Assembly: GCA_002482845.1 (NCBI GenBank)
Contig: DLGT01000004.1
Coordinates: forward strand, 1 to 59,629
Length of the DNA: 59,629 nucleotides
Direction: 5' to 3'
Source: Saprospiraceae bacterium UBA7687
GTDB lineage: Bacteria; Bacteroidota; Bacteroidia; Chitinophagales; Saprospiraceae
Under the pieces are notes generated by a model. The model did not search any database. It was given only the letters and a program-made list of their open reading frames with translations, and was not told the DNA's origin. This document shows, piece by piece, positions 1-9,900 of this stretch; the first letter of the stretch is position 1; each line of letters starts with the position of its first letter. Made by a program: the position numbers and the translations under genes.

Positions 1-1
1 T

Positions 2-1240
2 CAAAACATGTTTGGTTGTGATAGTACGACAACGCTCGACCTTACCATTCTCCCTAATAGCAACAATACAACCACTCAGACTGCTTGTGACGCTTACACT
101 TGGAGCGGCACAACATATGACCAAAGTGGGATTTACACCACCACATCGACCAATGTCTTTGGTTGCGACAGCATTAGTACCCTTAACCTTACCATTCATC
201 CTTCACAAAATATATCCACCACAGAGACCACTTGTGGAAGCTTTCTATGGCAAGGAACAGCATATAACCAAAGTGGCGTCTATACTTACCAAACACAAAC
301 AGCTTTCGGTTGTGACTCCACCATCACACTCAATCTCACCATCCATCCTGAAAGCAGCACAGATATCACCACCACCGCATGTGACAGCCTAATCTACCAA
401 GGTCAGACAATTACAGAAAGTGGTACTTATACCTTCGATTTACAAAGCAAAAATGGTTGTGATTCCATCATAAATCTTAACCTTACCATATCCGCAGATA
501 GAAACGAAAACACACAATCTGCTTGTGGCACCTACCTTTGGCCAGTCACTGGTGAAGCATACACACAATCAGGCACGTACCAAGCCGTGTACACCAATGC
601 CCAAGGATGTGACTCAACTTATCTTCTCGATCTCACCATCCATCCCGAATATAATCAAGAGACTACAGCAGAAGCATGTGCAAAATACCTTTGGACCATA
701 AATAACCAAACCTATACACAAAGTGGACAACACTCGGTGACACTACGAACACAAGAAAGTTGTGATTCCATCATCACCTTTGACGTAACCATCCACCCAG
801 AGTTTGAGTACAGAGACACCATCATCACATACGAACCCTACCTTTGGCCCATCAACAATACAACCTATGAGACATCCGGCATTTATACCGAGACATTCGC
901 CACAGACGTAAGTTGTGATTCGATCCATTATCTCTATCTCACCATCAGCATAGACACCGACATCCATGTCCCGAACATCATAAGTCCAGACGGTCCGAAT
1001 AGTCAATTCACATTTTATGGCTCCAGCATTAGCATCATACAAGATCTATCAGTTTATGACAGATGGGGCAATCAAGTTTTCCACCGCAAATCCTTCCTGC
1101 CCAACGATAGCACACAAGGATGGGATGGCAAAAATGAAGGCAAAAATCTCACACCTGGAGTTTACACCTATTCTGCTCAGTTAATACTTACGGATGGCAC
1201 CATTATCTCAAAATATGGAGATGTGACCATTATTCGTTGA
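2..1240 (+). CDS. Cys-rich repeat adhesin, C-terminal part, with type B T9SS sorting domain (5' truncated by window edge)
   Basis: The reading frame is open back to the window edge (codons at 2 and 5), so the ATG at 8 is probably internal and the gene starts upstream. The visible part holds six complete and one partial repeats of about 47-50 residues. Each has a pattern like T-x-CdsYxW followed by YtqSGtYt and ending GCDSixxLnLTIhP. The Cys early in the repeat and the Cys of the GCDS motif recur, which suggests disulfide-stabilised beta modules. The last 85 or so residues (VPNIISPDG, YDRWGNQVF, GWDGKNEGK, PGVYTYS) match the gliding-motility-associated C-terminal domain, the type B T9SS signal. 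That implies export across the outer membrane and surface attachment, normally helped by a PorP/SprF protein; one is encoded at 50076-51026. The later repeats lose the first Cys. Ligand unknown. Confidence 0.85.
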   Translation, partial: QNMFGCDSTTTLDLTILPNSNNTTTQTACDAYTWSGTTYDQSGIYTTTSTNVFGCDSISTLNLTIHPSQNISTTETTCGSFLWQGTAYNQSGVYTYQTQTAFGCDSTITLNLTIHPESSTDITTTACDSLIYQGQTITESGTYTFDLQSKNGCDSIINLNLTISADRNENTQSACGTYLWPVTGEAYTQSGTYQAVYTNAQGCDSTYLLDLTIHPEYNQETTAEACAKYLWTINNQTYTQSGQHSVTLRTQESCDSIITFDVTIHPEFEYRDTIITYEPYLWPINNTTYETSGIYTETFATDVSCDSIHYLYLTISIDTDIHVPNIISPDGPNSQFTFYGSSISIIQDLSVYDRWGNQVFHRKSFLPNDSTQGWDGKNEGKNLTPGVYTYSAQLILTDGTIISKYGDVTIIR

Positions 1241-1370
1241 CAATGGCCTTGCAAATTCAATTTGCAAACATCTCTTTTAATGGCATTGCAATATAATGTA
1301 GCTGAATCTTCCAGCTTCAACAATTTCAAACATAAATTTCCAAACAAATTTTGCAAGCGTGATTATCCAA

Positions 1371-1446
1371 GATGTCAGGGCTACGCCCCTTAAAACCCGT
1401 GTGTTTTTATTTTCTACAAAGATGTAAAAGCTACGCTCCTTTTTTG
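1371..1446. repeat. Short intergenic repeat pair with GCTACGCYCCT motif
   Basis: Two related 20-bp stretches lie 50 bp apart (1371-1390 and 1421-1440), both of the form GATGTnnnnGCTACGCYCCT and each followed by a T- or A-rich run. Similar sequences are common between genes in Bacteroidota. No gene is supported here. Confidence 0.45.
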
Positions 1447-1518
1447 TTGTCAAACATTATTGAATACCTATTGGACTACCAAACTTGTTTGCAAGAAACA
1501 TTTAGGTATCCTTCCAGA

Positions 1519-1697
1519 ATTTGCATGCAACCCACTTCCAAATGAATTTGGAAACCCATTAAAACAGAACTTGTACATTATGCGAAGCTCAACGTGCATA
1601 GTCCCCCTTCTTTTTGAAGAGAAGGGGTTAGGGGATGAGTAGATAGAAGGAATAATGCGTAGCCCAGCGTGCACAAGCAATTCCGCAAATCAAGCAA
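1519..1697. repeat. 179-bp direct repeat, copy 1
   Basis: This copy aligns without gaps to 1858-2036 (constant offset 339 bp) with only scattered mismatches. It contains a hairpin, CCCCTTCT (1604-1611) pairing with AGAAGGGG (1620-1627), and ends in a CAAATCAAGCAA motif. After it, 1700-1785 continues in degenerate TTTTGATTnTTGTGATT repeats. Short open frames crossing it have no protein-like features. It is probably a non-coding interspersed repeat. Confidence 0.85.
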
Positions 1698-1857
1698 ATA
1701 AGCAAATCAAGCAATTCTTCTTTTGTCTGAACTATGATTCTTTTGATTTTTGTGATTCTTTTGATTATTGTGATTTTTTAATTCGAAGCTTGGATAGTGA
1801 GAGACACATTAAAAATGTTAGAAATAGGGTATCGAAGTTACAAACTTCGACAATCGG

Positions 1858-2036
1858 ATTTGCATGCAACCCACTTCCAAATAAATTTGGAAACCCATTA
1901 AAACAGCACTTGTACATTATGCGAAGCTCAACGTGCATAGTCCCCCTTCTTTTTTAAGAGAAGGGGTTAGGGGATGAGTAAACAGAAGGAATAATGCGTA
2001 GCCCAACGTGCACAAGCAATTCCGCAAATCAAGCAA
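1858..2036. repeat. 179-bp direct repeat, copy 2
   Basis: Second copy of the repeat at 1519-1697, ending 10 bp before the stop codon of the minus-strand response regulator. The hairpin arm sequences are kept, while one loop base differs. The conserved hairpin next to the 3' end of that gene could also act as its transcription end; this is inference. Confidence 0.85.
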
Positions 2037-2046
2037 TTCTTTCTAT

Positions 2047-2649
2047 CTACATCTTTAAAAAACCTTGCCTAAACAACTTCGCCACCAATTCGGTGCTGTT
2101 GTTACAATCAAACTTCTTAATCATATGATTTTTTTGATTGTTGATCGTGTTGTGTGATAAACCTAGTTTTTCAGCAATTTCTGGTGATGACATACCTTTT
2201 ATCATACAGTCGATGATGATTCTTTCTTTTATGGTAAGGGATAGATTGTAGGGCTTTTTTTTGATTGGTATTTCATTTTCGATACTTCTTGCTTCTAATA
2301 TGTCTTGGATACCTTGATGTAAGTTGTCTATGTGGTCAGTTTTGCTGATACATAGGTCTGCACCTGCTTCCACGCAGCTTTCTTTTATAAAGTCAAGGGT
2401 TACGGCACTATACACAATGATTATGGACTCAGGTGCATTTTTCCTTAACATAAATATCAAATCGGTACCTAGTTCTTCATCAGTTAGTAGGTCTGAAATG
2501 ATAACATCGACCGTATTATTTTTTACGAAGTTCAGGATATCTTTACTTTTAGTAAAAGTACCTACCACCTTGTAATTTTTGGCATTTTTGAAGTAAACAC
2601 TTAACGTGTCGATGATGGTATGATGGTCATCAAATATGATAATATTCAT
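2047..2649 (-). CDS. LuxR/NarL-family response regulator (RR1)
   Basis: A 200-residue two-domain response regulator. Residues 1-115 form a receiver domain with acidic pocket D7/D8, phospho-acceptor D53 (in VIISDLLTDEE), S81 at the conserved Ser/Thr position and K103. Residues about 135-200 form a LuxR-type helix-turn-helix, with recognition helix around LSHNTINNQKNH. No histidine kinase gene is adjacent, so its partner is unknown. It is transcribed divergently from the membrane protein and 3701-residue protein genes (2932-15029). Both promoters carry the same 16-bp palindrome, which suggests autoregulation and control of that operon. It differs from the second regulator at 15192-15821 in the recognition helix. 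Family assignment is firm; the target is inferred. Confidence 0.93.
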   Translation of the reverse strand: MNIIIFDDHHTIIDTLSVYFKNAKNYKVVGTFTKSKDILNFVKNNTVDVIISDLLTDEELGTDLIFMLRKNAPESIIIVYSAVTLDFIKESCVEAGADLCISKTDHIDNLHQGIQDILEARSIENEIPIKKKPYNLSLTIKERIIIDCMIKGMSSPEIAEKLGLSHNTINNQKNHMIKKFDCNNSTELVAKLFRQGFLKM

Positions 2650-2677
2650 GGGTTAATTGGGGATCTGCTTTCCAGCG

Positions 2678-2724
2678 CAAAGGTAGACATAACATTTATC
2701 TTTTGAAATAGTTAATTCTAACTA
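2678..2724 (-). promoter_or_regulatory. Promoter and palindromic operator of RR1
   Basis: On the minus strand a TACCTTTG box (2685 to 2678) fits the Bacteroidota -7 consensus TAnnTTTG. Exactly 23 bp upstream is the palindrome TAGTTAATTCTAACTA (2709-2724), two 6-bp arms with a 4-bp centre. No clear -33 TTG is present, as expected for an activator-dependent promoter. The same palindrome recurs at 2854-2869. Confidence 0.6.
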
Positions 2725-2853
2725 TAAACTCTGTCTTTTTTGTATTTAATAAGGAGAAGAATTAGGGGGAAAACAAAAAAAATCAAGAAATATTGCCCAT
2801 ATATTAGCAAATTGATATATGTATGTATAACGTATACAAGTGAATACAAAACT

Positions 2854-2900
2854 TAGTTAATTATAACTATTGGCTAGCTAGGACTGCGTGGTTACCTTTG
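2854..2900 (+). promoter_or_regulatory. Promoter and palindromic operator of the 2932-15029 operon
   Basis: The palindrome TAGTTAATTATAACTA (2854-2869) ends 23 bp before a TACCTTTG box (2893-2900). A TTG at 2870-2872 sits at the usual -33 position, touching the palindrome. It is a near copy of the palindrome in the divergent RR1 promoter at the same distance from its box. Confidence 0.65.
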
Positions 2901-2931
2901 CGGGATAATTTTTTTTAATCAGTCAAATCCC

Positions 2932-3891
2932 ATGACTTTTAGACATATACTCATACTGTTTTGTGTGGTGGGCATTTCTTCCACCTTTATGCCTTGGCTT
3001 CATTATCCTAAAATGAATGTTGCAATATATGGCTATTTGGTAGATGGAATTCTGACTGGATTATATTTTTTAATTTCATTAATTTTTGCTATTTATGTAC
3101 TCTACAAGAAAAAACTAAATACTATAATTTCTTTAGCATTAATATTAGTTGGATTATTTTTGGCCTATTCTTCTGTTATTAGATTGGATGATTTAAATAA
3201 TGAGAAGATTAATTTTCGATCAGACAATCCCTTGATTTCTTCTGGGACTGCGGGTTTTCATGAAGGTATAGGTATTTATGTGTACGGTATTGCTGCCGCA
3301 GGTTTATCATTAACGTTGATTTTAGGCCTGATACTTAAACATTTTCAGACAGACACAGCAACTATGAAAATTAAGAAGAATTTAATGCTAGGTTTAGTTT
3401 GTGTAGCAGTTGTGATTGGGGCAGTTGCATTATTTAAGGTCATGATTCCTTCAGATAAACTAAGTAAATCTAGTTTGACACCAATAATAAGTGGGCATGT
3501 ACGATCTATGGGTGATGCCCTTAAAAATGGAAATTATTCTCTGTTTCTTGATTACAACCATCAAGGAATTATCCAAAGTAATGGTGGTCGTGCAAAAGCA
3601 ATTGAGATGCTACAGGAAACGAATAAAGCATTGCTTGAGAATAATACCAAAATTGTTTCAGTCCTTTTAAAGGATGTACATGATATCAAAATCAATGAAG
3701 AGAATATCCAAGTCATCATTACCCAAGAAGTACTTTTTGACAATAATGGCAAATCAATAAATGAGCTTCAGAAAATGCTGGCTGTATCTGATGATTCAGG
3801 TAAAAGCTGGCACTTTATCAATATTAATAATAAAACCAAAACAGAAGTTCTAGAATTTTTCCCTAGTCTCAATGAACATTTAAGTTTATAA
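2932..3891 (+). CDS. Membrane protein with C-terminal soluble domain, unknown function
   Basis: A 319-residue protein I do not recognise. Hydrophobic segments lie at about residues 4-21, 33-58, 64-80, 112-135 and 146-168, giving about five membrane spans. A hydrophilic C-terminal domain of about 150 residues follows. It contains ALKNGNYSLFLDYNHQG, a helix and several strands, weakly like NTF2-type folds (a guess from pattern only). It starts 31 bp after a TAnnTTTG promoter box and ends 32 bp before the 3701-residue secreted protein, so the two are probably co-transcribed. It could help export, anchor or sense that protein, but nothing in the sequence proves this. Confidence 0.75.
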   Translation: MTFRHILILFCVVGISSTFMPWLHYPKMNVAIYGYLVDGILTGLYFLISLIFAIYVLYKKKLNTIISLALILVGLFLAYSSVIRLDDLNNEKINFRSDNPLISSGTAGFHEGIGIYVYGIAAAGLSLTLILGLILKHFQTDTATMKIKKNLMLGLVCVAVVIGAVALFKVMIPSDKLSKSSLTPIISGHVRSMGDALKNGNYSLFLDYNHQGIIQSNGGRAKAIEMLQETNKALLENNTKIVSVLLKDVHDIKINEENIQVIITQEVLFDNNGKSINELQKMLAVSDDSGKSWHFININNKTKTEVLEFFPSLNEHLSL

Positions 3892-3923
3892 CAAAACGAT
3901 CTCAAACCCTTCAAATAACCTAT

Positions 3924-6900
3924 ATGAATAACTTTATGCAACGATTTTTTTCCATTCTTATTTTGGCTTTATTAAGTCAGATTGGAAGTAGTCAGATAAA
4001 CTATACGCAGTCATTTGATGGTTGTAATGCAGACCCATGTAATAACTGGGATTGGAATATTGCTTCGGGTAACATTACAGCAGTAGCCACTATGGGATAT
4101 ACACCTTGTGCTGTAGCGAATCCTGCTGCTAGAGCAAATTTGTCTGGGACAGTTCTTACTGGAAATTTTTCTAGTACAGCTACTTTGGGCACTTCAACGG
4201 GAGAGTTCGCCAATTTTGGTTTTACCTACAAAGTGATCAATAACTCTACAGGTGCAGCCACACCTGCCAATTCTTGCACATTTACTGTCCAATGGGCCAC
4301 CGCTGCGGCAGGACCTTGGACGACGATAGAAACATTCCAAAATATATCTTCTACAACTTGTACGCCATATGTGTCAACAAGGTTTTTTCCTACCGCTGGT
4401 CAACCGATCTTTGCTAGGATTATGATGACAAGAAATACAGGAGATTTTTGGGCAGTGATAGACGATATTTCATTGGTACAACCACCACCATCACAAATTT
4501 TGGCCACTGATTGTTCGTGCAATAATGACCAAACACCCAATATGACAAATGGTACCTATAATACGGCATTAAGAATAAATTATAATCCTGCTCAACCAAT
4601 GGTTCCAGGATTGGTGTACACATTAAGATCATCTACTGGATTAACTAATATAAGTGGTGGACCAATTGGGATGCCTACTTTTACTTTTTGTTCTGGTGGA
4701 TGTCCTCCAGGTATCATGAATGGAGAATATTATTTGCCAGTGCAAGTTCAAGCAGGCAATATGTACTCAGCAATGGTTGACGGACCCGATCCAGACATTT
4801 TAGCTGATTTAACATTAGCTAATACTAGCTGTTCGACAGTTTATCCCGCTTTGCCTACAATTCCAATTGATGATGTAGTTTGTATTTTAAATGACACAAC
4901 ATTTGCATCTGGAGGAAACAGATATAGTAGAAATGCTGGTCCCCCTATTGCTTTGAGAGTAGGATTTTCACAAATTGGTACAGGTCCATTAATGGTAAGT
5001 TATGATAGTATCAGTACTGATCAAAACCCGTTTCAGTTGTACCTAATTGCAGAGAGCGCAGCTGGATGTAGGGTTACTTCTTTTAAGGAAGTAGAGATTT
5101 ATAGAAAGCCGATTGCAGAAATATTACCTAGGTTTTATGGTTGTCGCGAGATCGGAAGGACTATTAATCTCTATGAGATGTTTGGAGAAAATACTTTTGG
5201 TTCTGGATTTTTCTTCATAGATGGAGATACTGTAAATTCAGGTTCTTACTTGATATCAGGCCCTGGTTGTCATTCAGTCACCTACAGGATTGATGACCCT
5301 AATTGTGGTGTTATAGAATCAACTGCAAATATACTGGTTGCCATTACTCCTAAACCAACTTTTGATTTTGCTGCGGATACACCACCTTCTCCTATTTGTA
5401 TGGATGGAGGTAGTGTTGATATTAGTTTTATGAGAACGAGCACAGGACCAAATCCTGTCTTTTCAGTTACTAGCAATAATCCTGATTTTACACCTACTTT
5501 ATCTGGTACAACTGCGACTTTATTTGCACCAACAGAAAAAATGAGTGTTACCTATAGCATTTGTCTCACAGAAACTGCACTTGACCCTATGGTATGTCCT
5601 GACGTAGTAGTGCCAAACGATTTTACAAACTGTACAAATACTATTTGCAGAAATTATACCCTTTATAACGACGGTTTTGGTTGTGGGGCAAATACGCTGT
5701 TTGACCCTAAGTGTGATGTGCCTAAAAGAGATGTATGTTCGGCAGATGCCTATCCTAGACTTGTCTTGGCATGCGGATCTATATTTTCAATTGAAATCCC
5801 ATATGACATACTTACTACAGCTATTACAATGGAAAATTATGTGATAGACTGCACCGATGAAGAAGTTTGTGGTAATTTTAATGCATCTTTATTTGGAATT
5901 AATGTTCCAGGTGGAGGTGGACCTAAAGTTGAAGATATTCCAGGCATAAGTTCGTTATGTAGCTTTTTTAATTCTTGTATTGATTTAGGTCTTTTTGATA
6001 TTTGTCCATTCAGATTTTTGTACAATATTTTGATGTGTAATAAATCAATACTATCAATAATATTTGATGCATTAGGAGCCTTAGTTGGTGGAGATGGTGG
6101 GGATTGGATATTAGTAGCAGATACAGATGGAGATGGAGCATTTGATTACATGGTTGAAGCTGATGAAGATACCAACGCTGCGGCAGGGTTTCCTTCAAAT
6201 GGTGATTTTTGTATTCCAAATAATTTATCTGGACCAGGCACCATCACTGTAAGGCTTGTGGCAGCTTGGCCTAATAAGCCAACCGCAGTTTGTGGCCCTA
6301 TTGTCTCAGACGGGATTAATTTATTAGATTTATTGCCTATTGGAGCAATTCCAGTGGCAGGCCCGATTATTGAAGATATCCTTGCTGCTGCCGGTTGTAA
6401 TATTGAATTGGCCTTTTCTAATTACACAGATGCAGAAGTTTCTGTATTTAGTGCATCGCCACCAGTCTTTGTCAATTGCAATGAAGCGGGTTATGTCTTC
6501 CAACAAGAATTAAGTTGTGATATCCCTGTCAACTGGTCTGTGCCAGTGGCGTTAGTACCTTGTGACAATTCTGCACTTACTTACATTGGTGTTACAGATG
6601 CCGTAGATTTGACTTATTATACGGGAAATAACCCACCTGTTGTAGTGACTGAAATCGTAGATGAAGGAATTTACCAGATAGCGGGTCCGCTGCCTGGTTC
6701 CGTACTACTTCCTGGTCAATACACTGTTACTTACCTTGCCGTATCGTGCAATGGAAATCCATCAACCTGTACATTTAATGTAACGGTCAGTCAAGATGTA
6801 CCTGATTTACTTTGTCCTAACAATCTAGTGATTGGAACTGATGTAGATGAGTGCACCGCTTTTGTAAATGGATTGGCACCTTATAAGGGACTAGGTGGCT

Positions 6901-9900
6901 GTACAAGTATTCTCAATTATTCCTTTACTGATCCCGTTTCAGGAACATTAAATGAAACTAATTCAACTACACCAGGTACCATTAATATCCCAGATGGTCA
7001 TAGATTTGAATTGGGTGTAACCACAATTACATATACATTGTTGAATGATACAAATGGTGATGGTGATTATGATGATGACAAAGAAACACAAGTTTGTACT
7101 TTTACCATCACAGTCGAAGATAATCAAAAACCGCAAGCCGTATGCACCGATGTTGTAATAAGATTGGACAATGTAGGCTCTGCTACGATCTTTGCTGATC
7201 AGATTATGAATCAAATATTTATTGATGGAGGTAGCGAAGATAATTGTGGCCCACCAGAACTTACAATTTCTAAAGACGGAACTACCTGGACTGAAACATT
7301 AAATTTTGATTGTTCAGAAGAAGGTCCCAATTATATTAGCCTGAGAGCAATAGACGGAAGTGGCAATGAAAGAATATGTTTTGCCTTTGTTTACGTAGAA
7401 GATTTTTTCCAAGAATTTACATTAAATCTAGACATACCTGAAATATGCTTTGAGCCATTCCAGAATTCATATGACTTTTCCAATTATTTGGTAATCGCTA
7501 TGCCAGACGGTACAAATATCACACATGACAATGTAAGCACCCTTGGAATGGATATAGTAGGTACTTTTGGTATATCAGGATTTTTGCCTGATGCTGGTTC
7601 TACTTTTGATCCTGGCAGTATTAGTCCAGATGGTGTTTATACCTTAGGAACAGGGACAGGTTGGATAACGGTTTCATATGTCTTGTCTATTGACGGACAA
7701 ATAAATGCTATTGATAGTTTGCCATTATCGGGATGTTTTAAAATGGTTCATGATATCTTCAGAGTTCAAAAACTCGATCCAGTTTGGAATGGTGGTTTTA
7801 TGTGTTGCGATCAGTTGCCAGTATGGTTAGGTGGAGCAAATTGGGATGGTACTGGTATGCCGCCTATTCCTGCGGGAATGATTTCGCTTACAGCTATCAG
7901 AGGTTCATATCCAGGAGATGTCTATGGAGAATGGACGGGAGAAGGTGTTACTTTCCAAGATCCAGATGGTGTTCCTTTTTCAGGTGATGAGTTTTTCCAA
8001 TTTGATCCACAAGGCTTAGATGGATCTTATACAGTAACTTACATAATTGGTGATGAACCGTGTGCATTTACATATGCGCAAGACATACTTGTGACTTGTC
8101 AAGATCTAAGCGTTGAGCTTAGTGATATCACTGTTTGCCCAGCAAATTGGGTAGAAGAAAGAGTCGTATTGACCAATCTAGATGATGATGATGTAGTCGT
8201 TTCTGTGACAGGCCTTGATGCACTCGGTATGGATGGCGCACATTATGGTAATTTTACAGATTTAGTAGAAGATCTTGATTCTGTACCTGTAGTAGATGGT
8301 CGTATCGTGATCCCAGGATTTTATGCACCAGCAGTTAGAAACAAAGATTACATTATTTGTGTGACTACTTTCCAGACTACACCTTTTGGTTGTTCTGATA
8401 ATTTCTGTTATACCATAACAGTTCAAGACTTAGAAGCACCTGACTTCCTCAATTGTCCGAAAGAGCCGATTGTGGTAGATGCGCCAGCAGGATGGTGTAA
8501 TTCGTTTGTAAATTTTGAATACCCAGAAGTTTTTGATAATTGTATGGGCTTATATGCTAGCATTCAACAAGTAGATACAACAGGTTTGGTGTCGGGCGAT
8601 TTATTCCCAGTAGGACTTACAGTATTGGCTTATATGGCTATCGATACAGTAGGAAATCAGAGCTATTGCGAATTAAAAATAATAGTCAATGACTACCTTT
8701 TGCCTCCAACTATCACTTGTCCGTCAAGCGTAGAACAAGCAAATGACCTCGATATGTGTGGCGCTGTAGTGAATAATATAGCACCGACAATGGTCAATGA
8801 TAATTGTATCAATAATACATCTATTCTATATGAGATCAAAGATGCTGCAGGTCTTCCTATTGCATGTGGTTTTGAAGATGCAAGTGGCGAAAAATTTCCT
8901 GTCGGAACTAGTTCAGTGACCTATACTGCTTATGACCAACCATTGTTATTAATAACAGAGATTGTCCAAGATGGCATAGTATCAGGAATGGAAATCACCA
9001 ACTTTGGTCCCGCTGAAGTGGACATCACGTGTGCAAAATTTGTATTAAAAGATGCAGCAGGTGTTGTATTAGAAACCTTTACAGTACCAACTAATAATAA
9101 TATCTCTACAATGTTTGACTTGCCAATTTTCCCGCCAGTTGACCCAATATTGTGGAATGTTAGAAATCCAGATAATATACTTGAAGTAGGGGAGACCTTC
9201 ACACATGTGTTTAATGGTGACCAAGATGGAGATGGCGATGTAGATGTCGTGAATACTTATGCTAGATGTGATGTCAGAAAATATTGCCTAATGTTCTTAG
9301 AAAGAACCATCGATGAAGCAACCATCAATGACTTAGTAGATGGTGAAGTTATCCTTCGTAAAAACGAATGTGATCATGATGTACAGACAGACTTTATTCC
9401 TGCGACACCTTGTGATCCAGGTAGTTTCGGTATGTTGAACCCAGGACTCACGACCATGACACCAAATGGTGCAAGTGTGGGTTTACAAAATTTTGCTCCT
9501 AGTAAAACAACATGTAGCTTCACTGTCAAAATCAACGACCTAGAAGCACCTACTTGTATTTGGCATGATACTATTCCAATGATTACCGCTGCAATGCCAT
9601 TGTCCACACCTTTGAATATCGTAGCAGACCAATGCCTAAAAGCTATGGTTACGATGCCAGCAGGTATTGTAGATGATGTAAATATCAGAAATCTTAGATT
9701 GAATATCACAAATGCAGGTGCGATCACAGCTTATTTACGTAGTCCATCAGGTACAAGAATAAAACTCTTCAGTAGAGTTTGTGCGACCGATATCGATGCT
9801 TGTGATGGAACAGGTATAGCTGGAAGCCCGAATGTGAATGTAAATCTTGATGAAACCATCAAGTGGACACCAGCACCAAGTATTCTAAATGCAGTTTGTT

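Noticed and set aside
1460..1957. Open frames of 60-100 codons on both strands in the direct-repeat region
   Set aside because: They lie in repeated non-coding DNA, overlap each other, have no ribosome site and show no protein-like composition.
1371..2036. Direct repeats as a possible CRISPR array or insertion sequence
   Set aside because: Only two long copies, no regular short spacers, no transposase and no terminal inverted repeats.
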